The position numbers were made by a program, and so were the translations under genes. From Planctomycetota bacterium (lineage in GTDB: Bacteria > Planctomycetota > UBA1135 > UBA2386), in assembly GCA_016716265.1 (NCBI GenBank), contig JADJWQ010000001.1:2666001-2730000 (forward strand): DNA of 64,000 nucleotides. The letters are read 5' to 3'. The number at the start of each line of letters is the position of its first letter. Positions within the stretch are counted from its first letter, which is position 1. This document shows, piece after piece, positions 25,453 through 34,329 of this stretch. The notes below the pieces were generated by a model, which saw only the letters and a program-made list of their open reading frames with translations, was not told the DNA's origin and searched no databases.

Positions 25453-26376
25453 ATGAGCGATCCCCTCGGAGCCCGGATCTCCGCCTGCGTCGGCCGTGTA
25501 CTGCTCGGCAAGCCGGAGGCGATCGAGCTGGCCGTCACCACGCTGCTCGCCGGTGGGCACCTGCTGATCGAGGACCGGCCGGGCGTCGGCAAGACGCTGC
25601 TCGCGCGCGCGATCGCGCGCTCGCTCGACCTGCCGTACCAGCGGCTGCAGTGCACTGCCGACCTGCTGCCGGTCGACGTGATCGGCTCGCAGATCTACCA
25701 GCCCGGCGCCGGCGAGCTGCGCTTCCAGCCCGGGCCGGTGTTCACGTCCGTGCTGGTCGCCGACGAGCTGAACCGGACGCCGCCGCGCACCCAGTCTGCG
25801 CTGCTCGAATGCATGGCGGAGCGTTCGGTGACGATCGACCGGACCACCCACCGCCTGCCCGACCCGTTCTTCGTGGTCGCGACGCAGAACCCGACCGCCG
25901 GCAGCGCCGGGACCTACCCGCTACCGGACAGCCAGCTCGACCGCTTCCTGATGCGGATCGCGATCGGCTACCCGGACCTCGGCGACGAGCTGTCGATCGT
26001 CGCGCGCGAGGACGGCCACGCCGCGCTCGACACGCTGACCCCGGTGGCGGACGCCTCCGCGATCCTGGCCGCGCGCCGCGCCGTCGACGCCGTGCGGCTG
26101 CAGGACGACCTGCTGCGCTACCTCGTCGAGCTGTGCCGGCGCACCCGCGAGTCGGCCGAGGTCGCGGCGGGGGTCAGCTCCCGCGGTGCGCAGTTCCTGC
26201 ACCGCGCGAGCCGCGCGCACGCGTGGCTGATGGGCCGCGACTACGTCGTACCCGACGACGTGCAACGGCTCGCGATCCCGGTGCTCGCGCACCGCATCGC
26301 GATGCAGACCGGCGGCTCGGACGCCGCGCTCGCACTGCTGACCGAGCTCGTGCACGGCGTGCCCGCCCCGGTCTGA
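25453..26376 (+). CDS. MoxR-family AAA+ ATPase
   Basis: 307 residues. Walker A is GVGKTLLA (about 45-52) and Walker B is VLVADELNRTPPRTQSALLECM, followed by sensor 1 VVATQNPT and the lid domain with SSRGAQFLHRASRAHAWLMGRDYVVPDDV. MoxR ATPases act as chaperones for metal or cofactor insertion and for assembly of envelope or VWA/DUF58 protein complexes. Its downstream neighbours are a DUF58 protein and a membrane transglutaminase, the widespread three-gene cassette, so it probably serves that complex at the inner membrane. Confidence 0.92.
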   Translation: MSDPLGARISACVGRVLLGKPEAIELAVTTLLAGGHLLIEDRPGVGKTLLARAIARSLDLPYQRLQCTADLLPVDVIGSQIYQPGAGELRFQPGPVFTSVLVADELNRTPPRTQSALLECMAERSVTIDRTTHRLPDPFFVVATQNPTAGSAGTYPLPDSQLDRFLMRIAIGYPDLGDELSIVAREDGHAALDTLTPVADASAILAARRAVDAVRLQDDLLRYLVELCRRTRESAEVAAGVSSRGAQFLHRASRAHAWLMGRDYVVPDDVQRLAIPVLAHRIAMQTGGSDAALALLTELVHGVPAPV

Positions 26377-26390
26377 CGGGCGCCACTGAC

Positions 26391-26435
26391 CTGGAACCTA
26401 CTGCCCTGGTAGCCACCGCCCTGGAACCCACGGCG
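26391..26435 (+). repeat. Three 15-bp tandem repeats between MoxR and DUF58 genes
   Basis: Three consecutive 15-mers (ctggaacctactgcc, ctggtagccaccgcc, ctggaacccacggcg) fill the gap between the MoxR stop and the DUF58 start. No Shine-Dalgarno sequence is visible in this spacer. The period matches the 15-bp repeat at 61141-61200, which is also an intra-operon spacer, although the sequences differ. Confidence 0.6.
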
Positions 26436-26440
26436 CTGCG

Positions 26441-27520
26441 ATGCAGACCGGACCGATGGACACGAAGCTCGAGCTGACGCCGCGTGGGCGGATCGCGCTC
26501 GTGCTGCTGCACCTGACGGCCGGCGCGGCGTTCCTGACCGGCGACGACAACGCCCGGCTCGCCGCGAGCCTGATCGCGGCACCGCTGCTGATCGACGTCG
26601 CGGTGAAGCTACTGCGCAGGCCGCGCGTCGAGTTGACGGTCGCCCAGCGCCGCACGCACGCGCGCGCGGCGTTCCTCGAAGCACTGTCGATCCGCAACCT
26701 CGCGCGCCACCCACTCCGAGACCTGCTGCTGCGCGAGCCGGCGACGCACATCCACAGCGCGGGTGGCATCCATATCCCGTACCTGGCCGGCGGCACCGCC
26801 CAGCCGTGCCGCGTCGCGGCGCGAAGCAACCGGCGTGGGATCGCGGCCGAGCGCCGCTTCTCGGCGCGGACGGAATTCCCGCTCGGCTTCCTGGCCTGGC
26901 GGCTCGAGCAGAGCGTGCGCGCGCGGCTCGTCACCGAGCCGGCCCGCGTGCCGCTGTCGCCGTACGCGGCATCGGCGTGGACGGAAGCGCGGCCGCGGTT
27001 CGACGAGGGCCGGCGCGACCAGGCGAGCGAGTTCCACAGCCTGCGCGAGTACCGCTACGGCGAGGACGCGCGGCTGGTGCAGGCGCGGCGCTCGGCGGCA
27101 CTCGGCGTCCTGGTGCGCCGCGTGCTGCGCGGCGGGCCGATCGCCGACGCGACGCTCGTCCTCGATCTGCGGCGGCCGCGCGGCATGCCGACGCAATACG
27201 GCCGCCGCGACCTCGACCCGCACCTCGGCCGCGCGGCCGCGGCCGTCGACCTGGCGCTCGCACAGGGCACCCAGCTGCGCTGCCTCGCGATCGACGCCGA
27301 GCAGACGCACTCGTTCGCGGTCACCGACCGCAACAGCTCGACGGCGTTCCTCGACTACCTCGCGGCGGCCCGCAGCTGCCCGTTCCGCACTCTGCACGAC
27401 GACGAGCGCGCGCTGCTCCCGGACGACGGGCTCACGCTGTGGGTGCCGGCCGGCGGCTTCGTCGACGAGGGGGCCCAGCGGCGCACCGATGTCCTGGTGC
27501 TCCGGGAGGAGGCGTCGTGA
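26441..27520 (+). CDS. DUF58 domain protein
   Basis: 359 residues. Two hydrophobic helices lie at the N-terminus (about 20-55). The DUF58 signature SEFHSLREYRYGEDARLVQARRSAALG lies at about 205-230, followed by a VWA-like domain with ATLVLDLRRPRG at the metal-site strand. DUF58 proteins occur with MoxR ATPases and transglutaminase-like membrane proteins; their biochemical function is not settled. ATG at 26441 was used; a second in-frame ATG five codons later is equally possible. The stop overlaps the next gene's GTG start. Confidence 0.87.
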   Translation: MQTGPMDTKLELTPRGRIALVLLHLTAGAAFLTGDDNARLAASLIAAPLLIDVAVKLLRRPRVELTVAQRRTHARAAFLEALSIRNLARHPLRDLLLREPATHIHSAGGIHIPYLAGGTAQPCRVAARSNRRGIAAERRFSARTEFPLGFLAWRLEQSVRARLVTEPARVPLSPYAASAWTEARPRFDEGRRDQASEFHSLREYRYGEDARLVQARRSAALGVLVRRVLRGGPIADATLVLDLRRPRGMPTQYGRRDLDPHLGRAAAAVDLALAQGTQLRCLAIDAEQTHSFAVTDRNSSTAFLDYLAAARSCPFRTLHDDERALLPDDGLTLWVPAGGFVDEGAQRRTDVLVLREEAS

Positions 27521-29517
27521 GCCCTGGCCCGACGCGCGCGCGCCGCGCGCTGGTCGCCGCGACCACCGGGCTCGCGCTCGTCGCTCTGCCGACGGCCGCG
27601 TTCCCACTGACCTGGCTCGCGGTGTTCGTCGTCCCGGCGCTGCTGCTGCACGTGCTGACCGAGCGGACCGGGCTGGCCGCGTTCGATCGGTTGGCGGTCG
27701 CGGGCAGCGTGCAGATCGGTGCCGTCGTCGCCGCGCAGGCGGCCTGGGAGCCGCTCGAGGCGCTGCCGGCCATCGGCTGCACGCTGATCCCTCCGCTGAC
27801 CTGGTTCACCGTGCGCCCCGAGCCGCTCGACGGGCTGCGCGCGCTGTTCCTCGCGTTCTGCGTCTTCCTGATCGGTGCGATCCTCGGCGAGCCACCAAGC
27901 GCGCTGGTCGTCGCGTTCCTCGCGAGCGGGGTCCTCGCGCTGTTCGCCGACACGACCGCCAACGCGTTCGAGGAGCAGGCGTCGTGGCGGGGCCGCCCGC
28001 CCGGCCGTGCGGCGCGGCTCCGCGCGATCACCGTCACCACGCTGGCGACGATGCTGACCAGCGTGCTGGTGTTCCAGGCGCTGCGCCTCCTCCCGGAGCC
28101 CGATCGCGACCCGCGCTCGCGGCTCGGCGCGGCCCGTCCGGTCCCGAGCGTCGGGGTCAGCGACGACTTCGACCTCGACTCGACCGGCGGACGGCTCGTC
28201 AACCTGCGCGCGCAGCGGCTGCTGCGCGTCGTCAACGCGAACGGCCGGCCGGTGATCTCCGACCTCTACCTGCGCTGCGCGCACTTCGACGAGCCTGGCA
28301 TCGAGCGCTGGCGGCGCCGGCCGGTCGCGCTGCGGCCTGCTCCGGCCGACGAGTGGGTGCTGTCGCTGCCGATCGAAGGCCTGATGCAGCAGGAGATCGA
28401 CATCGAGCTGCTCGACCCGACCGAGGACTTCACGTTCCTGCCGCCCGGCACGTTCGCGATCACGGGGGCGAGCGGCATGGTGGGCGACCGCGCGACCGAG
28501 AGCTTCAGGTTCGCGGAGGTCCCGCTCCACGGCCGCAGCTACCGCGCCCGGCACCAGCACAAGCACTACGTCGAGGACGGCGAGTTGCCGGCGGTCGGCG
28601 GCGTCGGGCTCCTGACCCTGCCGGCGGACCTGGGCCCGTTGCGACAGCGGATCCGTGAGCTGCTGCTCGACGACCCGCGCGTGCGGCGGGCGACGACGCC
28701 GATCGAGATCGCGCACGCGATCGGCGATGTGCTGGGCGAACGCTGCACCTACGACCTGGGCGGACCGCAGGGTCCGTACGGACCGACGCTGCTGAACTTC
28801 CTCGACGGCAATCGGCGGGGGTTCTGCATGCATTTCGCGTCGGTCACGGCCCTCGCATTGCGCATGTTCGGCGTGCCGGCACGGATCGGCACCGGCCTGT
28901 ACGGCGGTGAGCGCGACCCCGACGACCGCAATGCGCGCCTGTTCGGATCCCAGCACGCGCACGCCTGGGTCGAGCTGCCGCTACAGAACCAGGGCTGGGT
29001 GGTCGTGGATCCGACGCCACCCGCAGCGCGCGCGCACCGACTGTGGCCAGAGGGCGGCGACACCGCAGCCGGTACCGACGACGCGGCGGAGAGCCGCGCC
29101 GACGGACCGAACGGACGGCGCTCGCCGCTCGCGCTGTTCGCCGAGCCGCTGCGGCACGCCTGGGTGTGGGCGCTGCTCGCTGCCGCCGCGCTCGGCGCGC
29201 TGTGGCTGCGCCGCGGCGACCGCGGTGCCGGCTTCCAGGGTGCGCACGCCGCAACCCGCGAGCAGCGCGGGGCGCGGCGGCTGTTGGAGGCGCTGCTGCA
29301 GACGCTCGACCGCAGCGGCGTGTCGCGCGCGCCCGGCGAGACGCTCGAGCGGTTCGAACGGCGGCTGCCCGGGCACGCACCGTGGCGCGACACGGTCGCG
29401 GACGCGTTCGCGGCCTACCAGGAGTGCCGCTTCGGCGGACGCGGGTTCGACGTGGAGCAGCGCCGACGCCTGCAGAGCGCCATTCGCGCGGTGGCGGGCA
29501 CTTCGAGCGACGCCTGA
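27517..29517 (+). CDS. Membrane transglutaminase-like protein
   Basis: 666 residues from a GTG start with GGAGGAGG seven bases upstream. About five transmembrane helices occupy the first 190 residues, followed by a periplasmic region and a transglutaminase-like cysteine-peptidase core. Catalytic residues are Cys437 (RGFCMHFAS), His482 (HAHAWVE) and Asp498 (VVVDPTP). A further helix (about 555) and a C-terminal cytoplasmic DUF4129-like tail complete the protein. The frame overlaps DUF58 by four bases (GTGA). Probably a periplasm-facing protein-crosslinking or peptidase enzyme working with MoxR and DUF58. Confidence 0.9.
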   Translation: MSPGPTRARRALVAATTGLALVALPTAAFPLTWLAVFVVPALLLHVLTERTGLAAFDRLAVAGSVQIGAVVAAQAAWEPLEALPAIGCTLIPPLTWFTVRPEPLDGLRALFLAFCVFLIGAILGEPPSALVVAFLASGVLALFADTTANAFEEQASWRGRPPGRAARLRAITVTTLATMLTSVLVFQALRLLPEPDRDPRSRLGAARPVPSVGVSDDFDLDSTGGRLVNLRAQRLLRVVNANGRPVISDLYLRCAHFDEPGIERWRRRPVALRPAPADEWVLSLPIEGLMQQEIDIELLDPTEDFTFLPPGTFAITGASGMVGDRATESFRFAEVPLHGRSYRARHQHKHYVEDGELPAVGGVGLLTLPADLGPLRQRIRELLLDDPRVRRATTPIEIAHAIGDVLGERCTYDLGGPQGPYGPTLLNFLDGNRRGFCMHFASVTALALRMFGVPARIGTGLYGGERDPDDRNARLFGSQHAHAWVELPLQNQGWVVVDPTPPAARAHRLWPEGGDTAAGTDDAAESRADGPNGRRSPLALFAEPLRHAWVWALLAAAALGALWLRRGDRGAGFQGAHAATREQRGARRLLEALLQTLDRSGVSRAPGETLERFERRLPGHAPWRDTVADAFAAYQECRFGGRGFDVEQRRRLQSAIRAVAGTSSDA

Positions 29518-29549
29518 CCCCCACCGCGAGAGCCTCGCGGTGCGGGCGG

Positions 29550-29840
29550 TCAACGGAGGACGACGAAGCGATCCTCGGCGGGCCGGACCGCCGCCTCGTG
29601 GACCTCGACGTCGTCGACGCGCGCCCACGGCGGGCCGGCATGGAGCCACACCACGAAGCGATCCAACGCGTCCTCGGGACCCTGCGCCTCGCCGCGCACG
29701 CTGCCGTCCCACTCGTTGCCGACGAAGCCGGTCACGCCGAGGCGCACCGCCTCGCGCGCTGCACTCGCGCGGAACGCGACGCCCTGCACGCGACCGCGCA
29801 CCGTGAACGCACACCGGCGCAGGGCGGCGGCGTCATCCAT
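29550..29840 (-). CDS. acyP: Acylphosphatase
   Basis: 96 residues, the typical full length. Both active-site segments are present: GRVQGVAFRAS with catalytic Arg24 and GFVGNEWDGSV with Asn42. The enzyme hydrolyses carboxyl-phosphate mixed anhydrides such as acyl phosphates in the cytoplasm. The start codon overlaps the end of the ABC ATPase gene by eight bases, placing it last in an operon with that ATPase and a degenerate histidine kinase, an unusual context. Confidence 0.93.
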   Translation of the reverse strand: MDDAAALRRCAFTVRGRVQGVAFRASAAREAVRLGVTGFVGNEWDGSVRGEAQGPEDALDRFVVWLHAGPPWARVDDVEVHEAAVRPAEDRFVVLR

Positions 29841-31368
29841 GCGCAGCCTCCCCGAGCGCCGCGAGCTCCATGACCAACGCGGGCGAGAAGCGGGCTCGCT
29901 CGACGGCGCCGGCGACGCGCCCGTCGCGGAACACGACGACGCGGTCGGCGATCGCCAGGAGCTCCGGCAGATCGCTGCTGATCACCAGGATCGAGTGGCC
30001 GCGCGCGCGCAGCGCGTGCAGCAGGTCGTGGATCTCGGCCTTCGCACCGACGTCGACGCCGCGCGTCGGCTCGTCGAGGATCAGCACCGGCGCCCGCGTC
30101 GCCAACAATCGCGCGATCAATGCCTTCTGCTGATTGCCGCCGGACAGCGTGCGGATCGGCTGCGCCGGGTTGCGCGCACGGATGCCGAGCTCGCGCCAGG
30201 ACGCCTCGACGACCGCGCGCTCCGCCGCCCGGCGCAGCACACCGCGCAGGACCCCGCGCGTCGCGAGTCGAGGCAGCGCAGCCAGCGTGATGTTCTCGCC
30301 GACCGGCCGATCGGGAACGATGCCGGCGGCCTTGCGGTCCTCGGTCAGGTAGGCGATCCCCGCGGCCAGCGCGCGCGCCGGATCGCGCGGCGCGAACGGC
30401 ACGCCGCGGACGGCGACGCACCCGGCGGTCGGCCGCCGCACGCCGAGCAGCGCGAGCGCCAGCTCGGTGCGGCCGCTACCGGCGAGTCCGAACGCGCCGA
30501 GCAGCTCCCCCTCCGCGAGCTCGAGGGTGACGCCGCGGCAGCGCTGTCCGTCGGCGAGCCCGGTCACCGCGAGCGCGGGCGGCCGCGCGGGATCCCGCGG
30601 CGGCGCGGACGGATGCGGGCGCGCCTCATCGACGTCGCGGCCGACCATCGCCGCGACCAGCGCGCGGCGGTCGAACGCCGCGACCGGACCGCGGGCGACC
30701 GTGCGCCCGTCGCGCAGCACGAACACGCGCTCGGCGATGCGCTCGATCTCCTCGAGCCGGTGGCTGATCCAGACGATCGCCGCGCCGCGCCGCCGCAGCT
30801 CGGGCACGACGTAGTCGAACAGCCGCGCCGCCTCGGCGTCGGTCAGCGCGGCAGTCGGCTCGTCGAGTGCGACGACCCCGGCGTCGAACGCGAGGCCGCG
30901 CGCGATCTCGACGAGCTGGCGTTCGGCCAGCGCGAGCCGTCGCACGGCGGTGCCCGGATGACGCGCCACGCCGAGCGGAGCGAGCAGCTCACGGGTGCGC
31001 GCCTCGGCGAGCTGTCGGTCGCGTCGCGCGAATCCGCGCTGCGGCTCGCGGCCGAGGAACACGTTGTCGGCGATCGACAGGTCGTCGACGAGCTGCAGCT
31101 CCTGGTGGACCAGGTGCACGCCGCGGTCGAGCGCCGCGCGCGGTCCGCCCGGAGCGTGCGGGAGTCCGTCCACCTCGACCGATCCCGCGTCGGCGCGGAC
31201 GGCTCCCGCGAGGATCGCCATCAGGGTCGACTTGCCTGCCCCGTTCTCACCGATCAATGCGACGACCTCGCCACCGTGCACGTCGAGGTCGGCGTCGAGC
31301 AATGCCGGCACGCCGGCGAACGCCTTGCGGACGCCCCGCATTCGCAGCCGCAGCGGGCGCGCCGTCAT
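29833..31368 (-). CDS. Sugar-type ABC transporter ATP-binding protein (two nucleotide-binding domains)
   Basis: 511 residues, the usual length of RbsA/MglA-type double ATPases. Domain 1 has Walker A GENGAGKST, signature LALAERQLVEIARGL and Walker B VVALDEPTAAL. Domain 2 has a Walker-A-position FGLAGSGRTE, signature TLSGGNQQKALIARLL and Walker B VLILDEPTRGVD, plus the IAYLTEDRKAAGIVPDRPVGENI phrase of sugar importers. The non-canonical second Walker A is normal for this family. No permease or periplasmic binding-protein gene is next to it; it overlaps the degenerate histidine kinase upstream (ATGA) and an acylphosphatase downstream. Either the permease is encoded elsewhere or the ATPase has been redeployed. 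Confidence 0.9.
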   Translation of the reverse strand: MTARPLRLRMRGVRKAFAGVPALLDADLDVHGGEVVALIGENGAGKSTLMAILAGAVRADAGSVEVDGLPHAPGGPRAALDRGVHLVHQELQLVDDLSIADNVFLGREPQRGFARRDRQLAEARTRELLAPLGVARHPGTAVRRLALAERQLVEIARGLAFDAGVVALDEPTAALTDAEAARLFDYVVPELRRRGAAIVWISHRLEEIERIAERVFVLRDGRTVARGPVAAFDRRALVAAMVGRDVDEARPHPSAPPRDPARPPALAVTGLADGQRCRGVTLELAEGELLGAFGLAGSGRTELALALLGVRRPTAGCVAVRGVPFAPRDPARALAAGIAYLTEDRKAAGIVPDRPVGENITLAALPRLATRGVLRGVLRRAAERAVVEASWRELGIRARNPAQPIRTLSGGNQQKALIARLLATRAPVLILDEPTRGVDVGAKAEIHDLLHALRARGHSILVISSDLPELLAIADRVVVFRDGRVAGAVERARFSPALVMELAALGEAAHG

Positions 31369-32414
31369 CGGCCGGCCTCCGGCACGGGCAACGCACCGAC
31401 GAACATGCGGCGCACGCCGTCGCCGCCCGCTTCGACGTCGACCACCCCGCCGCACAGCACGACGGCGAGGCGCGCGAGCGAGAACACGTCGGGGTCGGCG
31501 GTGAAGCCCGGCAGCTCGCGCGTGCCGAGCCCGAGCGCCGGCTCCGTCGCGAGGCGACGCAGGCCTTGGTCGCTGGCGCCGTCGCCGCGCGCCTCGACCT
31601 GCAGACCGAGGTGCGCGCCGCGGCGCACCGCCCGCACCCGCAGCTCGCGCGGCGCGGTCCCGAGCGTCGCGATCGCGTGCAGCGCGAGCTGCGAGTGTGC
31701 GGCGAGCAGCTCGCTCGGCTCGACGCGCACGGCCGCGCCGTCGTCCAGCTCGCTGTCCGACCGCCATTCGACGTCCTCGTCCGCGCACACTGCGCGATGC
31801 AGGTCGGTCGATTCCTGCAGCAGCGCGCCGACCGTGACGACCGGCAATGCAGCCCGCCGCCGGACCGCGAACGACCGCACGACGCGCAGCGCCCGCGCGG
31901 TGCGCCGCACCAGGCTGTGCGTCCGGTCGGAGAGCCGTTTCGCGTCCAGTCCGCCGAACTCGCGGAGCTGCTCGGCGACCGCGGTCGTGACGTGCAACAC
32001 GTTGTTGAGCTCGTGGACGAGCGCCGGCACGAGCGGACGGATCGCACACACCCGCGCGGCCTCCAGTCGCTCCGCGGCCCGGCCGTCCGCCTCATCGACG
32101 GTGACCAGCAGCCCGTCGCGGACCGGCACCGCGGTGAGGCGCACGAACACCGCGCCGTCCGAGCCGTCGAGCAGAGCGTGCTGCACGCCCGCCGTCGGCT
32201 CCGGCGCCCGGCGGTCGCGCCACGGCAATGCCGCCCAGGCGGTCGGGCCCCCGCGCGCACCGAGCCGCTCGAGCCAGTGCACCATCGCCGCGTTCACGGG
32301 CAGCAGCTCGGCGCCGTCGCGCAGCAGCCCGAGCGGCACGGCGCAGGCCGCGAGGAGCTCGTCGAACGGCGCTCGCAGTGGCGGGAGATCGGGGGTCGAA
32401 CCGCTCTGGCGCAT
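31365..32414 (-). CDS. Degenerate histidine-kinase-like protein
   Basis: 349 residues with no membrane helix. The N-terminal 110 residues resemble a PAS domain (GLLRDGAELLPVNAAMVHWLERLG). The segment LVPALVHELNNVLHVTTAVAEQL is an H-box with HELNN, as in NtrB-type sensor kinases. The ATPase part is eroded: the N-box equivalent LLAAHSQLALHAIATLG lacks the Asn, G1 is not recognisable, and only a G2-like end (VDVEAGGDGVRRMFVGALP) remains. ATP binding is doubtful. The start is uncertain, since in-frame ATGs also occur at 32444 and 32501. It overlaps the ABC ATPase gene and lies downstream of a Fis-HTH regulator. Confidence 0.65.
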   Translation of the reverse strand: MRQSGSTPDLPPLRAPFDELLAACAVPLGLLRDGAELLPVNAAMVHWLERLGARGGPTAWAALPWRDRRAPEPTAGVQHALLDGSDGAVFVRLTAVPVRDGLLVTVDEADGRAAERLEAARVCAIRPLVPALVHELNNVLHVTTAVAEQLREFGGLDAKRLSDRTHSLVRRTARALRVVRSFAVRRRAALPVVTVGALLQESTDLHRAVCADEDVEWRSDSELDDGAAVRVEPSELLAAHSQLALHAIATLGTAPRELRVRAVRRGAHLGLQVEARGDGASDQGLRRLATEPALGLGTRELPGFTADPDVFSLARLAVVLCGGVVDVEAGGDGVRRMFVGALPVPEAGR

Positions 32415-32656
32415 GTGCAGGTGACCGCGACGATACACCGGCATCACCGCGCATCGCGCGCATCGGATCGATGCCCGGCTCGCGGTCGGCACGACGCGCA
32501 CCGCGTTCCGAATCGGGACGGCACCGCGACGCCGATGTCAGCGCCGCTCGCGTTCACCGCGCCGCCGGCACCTGGATCGACCCGCAAGTCCGCGCGCGGA
32601 CAGGACGATGCAGCACGCAGCTCGAGGGGACGTCCAGGGAACGTGGACACACCTCA

Positions 32657-32729
32657 GGCAGTGAGCCGCGGCGGCTCCGATTCGCCGACTTCGATCCTTT
32701 GCCTGCAGCGCCGCTGCGGCTCACTTGCC
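32657..32729. promoter_or_regulatory. Long inverted repeat between regulator and kinase-like genes
   Basis: GTGAGCCGCGGCGGC (32661-32675) and GCCGCTGCGGCTCAC (32710-32724) are complementary at 14 of 15 positions, with a 34-base loop. A further ggca/tgcc extension pairs after a one-base bulge. It lies between the minus-strand regulator gene and the kinase-like gene, about 60 bases beyond the regulator stop. No T-run follows, so it may be an RNA processing or attenuating hairpin, a factor-dependent terminator, or a protein-binding site. Confidence 0.6.
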
Positions 32730-32789
32730 GTTTCCTCCCCCTGCGGTCTCGCGACCGCGACCATCCCGCGCTCATTGCGCGGTGCGCGC

Positions 32790-33221
32790 TCACAATCCGC
32801 GCGCGTAGCTGCGCTCGGGCAGCGATTCGGCCTGCGTGCGGCGACGGGCTGCCTGCGCAGCGGCACCGTAGGCCTTCAGCTTGTTGTAGAGGGTCTTCGT
32901 GTCGATGCCGAGGATCTTGGCCGCGCGCGTCTTGTTGCCGCCCGTCGACGACAGCACGCGCAGGATGTGGCGCTTCTCGACCTCCGCGAGCGGCGTGGAC
33001 AGGATCTCGCCGGTCGGGTCCGACTCCGCGCACAGCCGCTTGGCGGCGACGGAGTCCTCGAGCAGCACCATGTCGAAGCGGCCACCCTCGAGGCGGCCGC
33101 GGAGCTCGTCGATCGTCTCACAGGTCGTGACGAGACAGCCCCAGTCGGCTGTGCGCGCGATCAGATTGGTCGCCTTCGGATCGTGGGGCGAGAAGACGAG
33201 CAGGCGTTTCCCGATGGACAT
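32790..33221 (-). CDS. Receiver-like regulator with Fis/NtrC-type HTH
   Basis: 143 residues. Residues 1-75 look like a shortened receiver domain (KRLLVFSPHDPKATNLI...DMVLLEDS). At the usual phospho-acceptor position the sequence reads VLLE, placing Glu55 where Asp is expected, so phosphorylation is doubtful. Residues about 78-118 form a clear Fis-type helix-turn-helix (LAEVEKRHILRVLSSTGGNKTRAAKILGIDTKTLYNKLKAYG), as at the C-terminus of NtrC-family activators, but there is no AAA+ domain. It is the first gene of a minus-strand series leading to the degenerate histidine kinase, ABC ATPase and acylphosphatase. Confidence 0.8.
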   Translation of the reverse strand: MSIGKRLLVFSPHDPKATNLIARTADWGCLVTTCETIDELRGRLEGGRFDMVLLEDSVAAKRLCAESDPTGEILSTPLAEVEKRHILRVLSSTGGNKTRAAKILGIDTKTLYNKLKAYGAAAQAARRRTQAESLPERSYARGL

Positions 33222-33450
33222 TCGAATCTCTCAGTGCTCTCTCACGGTTGCGCGACGGGGGCACGCCTCGCACCGCACTTGAACCTGTAGCGAGCGGGAC
33301 CGGGGATTTTCTCCACGAGCGAGTCTGCTGGGGTGATCTCGGGGAGGCAACCCCCAGACGATCGATGCAGCCGATCTGTACCGAAAAAGTGGAACAGATT
33401 TCTGGACGCATCCAGCACGTCTCCTGCCGAATGGCAATTCGCTGTGCCGA

Positions 33451-34329
33451 TCAGCGAGTCGGCAGCGGGACGACCGACAGGTAGCCACGGCCGACCTCGA
33501 GGTCGACGAGCGGCCCCCCGCCGTGGACGTCGCCCCGCGCGCGATGGCCGCGCCCGTCGCGCTCGACCGGCACGCCGTAGGCCGTCCGCACGCCGATCTT
33601 GCCCTCGTTGCTGCGCAGCACCCGCGCGTCGAGCGTGAACGCGGCGTGCGGCGGCAGGTGGACGATCATCGACGGGCTCTGCGTCGCCAGCGTCGCACCG
33701 TGCGGACCGAGCTCCTCGATGTAGGCGAGCAGCGTCTCGCCACCGGTGACCGCGCGCAGATCGCCGCGCTGCTCGACGACGACCACCGCACCGTGCCCGG
33801 TCTCGACGTCGACGGCCCCGGTGACGCGCTTGACGAGCAGCGAGCCGCTGCCGGTGCGCAGCCGTACTGCGCCGCGCTGCCCGACCACCGCGAGGTCGCC
33901 GCGCGTGGTGTCGACGGACAGCGAGATCCCCGCCGGGACGCGCACGCTGGCCTTGACGATCAACGCCGCGCGCTTCGGATCGAGCCTCTCGGGCAGGTCC
34001 GGGAAGCGGAGCGCATAGGCGCCGGCCTCACCCTCGACCGGCTCCAGACTCGGCGCGAACGGCACCGTCGCGAGCTCCTGCTGGAGCTCGTCGGTCGCGC
34101 TCCAACGGCGCGTGCGGCCTTCGATCGCGATGCGGGCCTCGTCGCTCGCCTCGAAGGTCAGGCTGCCCGACGGCACGTGGACGCGAAGCTCGCGCAGATC
34201 GGCGGGCACCGCGAAGCCGAGCTCGAGCGCGGCCTCCGCGTGCCGGCCGCCGCAACCCGCGGCGAGCAGCGACAGGGCGATCGCGAGGACGGCAGGGTGC
34301 GGGCTCGGCGGCGGTTGCGTGGCGACCAT
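33451..34329 (-). CDS. DUF4097-like beta-helix lipoprotein
   Basis: 292 residues. A lipoprotein signal peptide ends LLAAGC (Cys26). The mature part has short repeating beta strands with G-x-G turns (VDTTRGDLAVVGQRGAVRLRTGSG), the pattern of DUF4097-type adhesin-like right-handed beta-helices. It probably sits in the periplasm or on the inner face of the outer membrane; function unknown. It is divergent from the retropepsin-like gene with about 250 bases between starts. Confidence 0.72.
   Translation of the reverse strand: MVATQPPPSPHPAVLAIALSLLAAGCGGRHAEAALELGFAVPADLRELRVHVPSGSLTFEASDEARIAIEGRTRRWSATDELQQELATVPFAPSLEPVEGEAGAYALRFPDLPERLDPKRAALIVKASVRVPAGISLSVDTTRGDLAVVGQRGAVRLRTGSGSLLVKRVTGAVDVETGHGAVVVVEQRGDLRAVTGGETLLAYIEELGPHGATLATQSPSMIVHLPPHAAFTLDARVLRSNEGKIGVRTAYGVPVERDGRGHRARGDVHGGGPLVDLEVGRGYLSVVPLPTR

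Noticed and set aside
29833..31368. Complete sugar ABC importer
   Set aside because: Only the ATPase is present; flanking genes are a degenerate histidine kinase and an acylphosphatase, with no permease or binding protein.
33429..33452. Sigma-54-like promoter on the minus strand (CGGCAC...TTGCC) before the Fis-HTH gene
   Set aside because: The GG-to-GC spacing is one base too long for the strict -24/-12 rule, and the site overlaps the end of the neighbouring gene.
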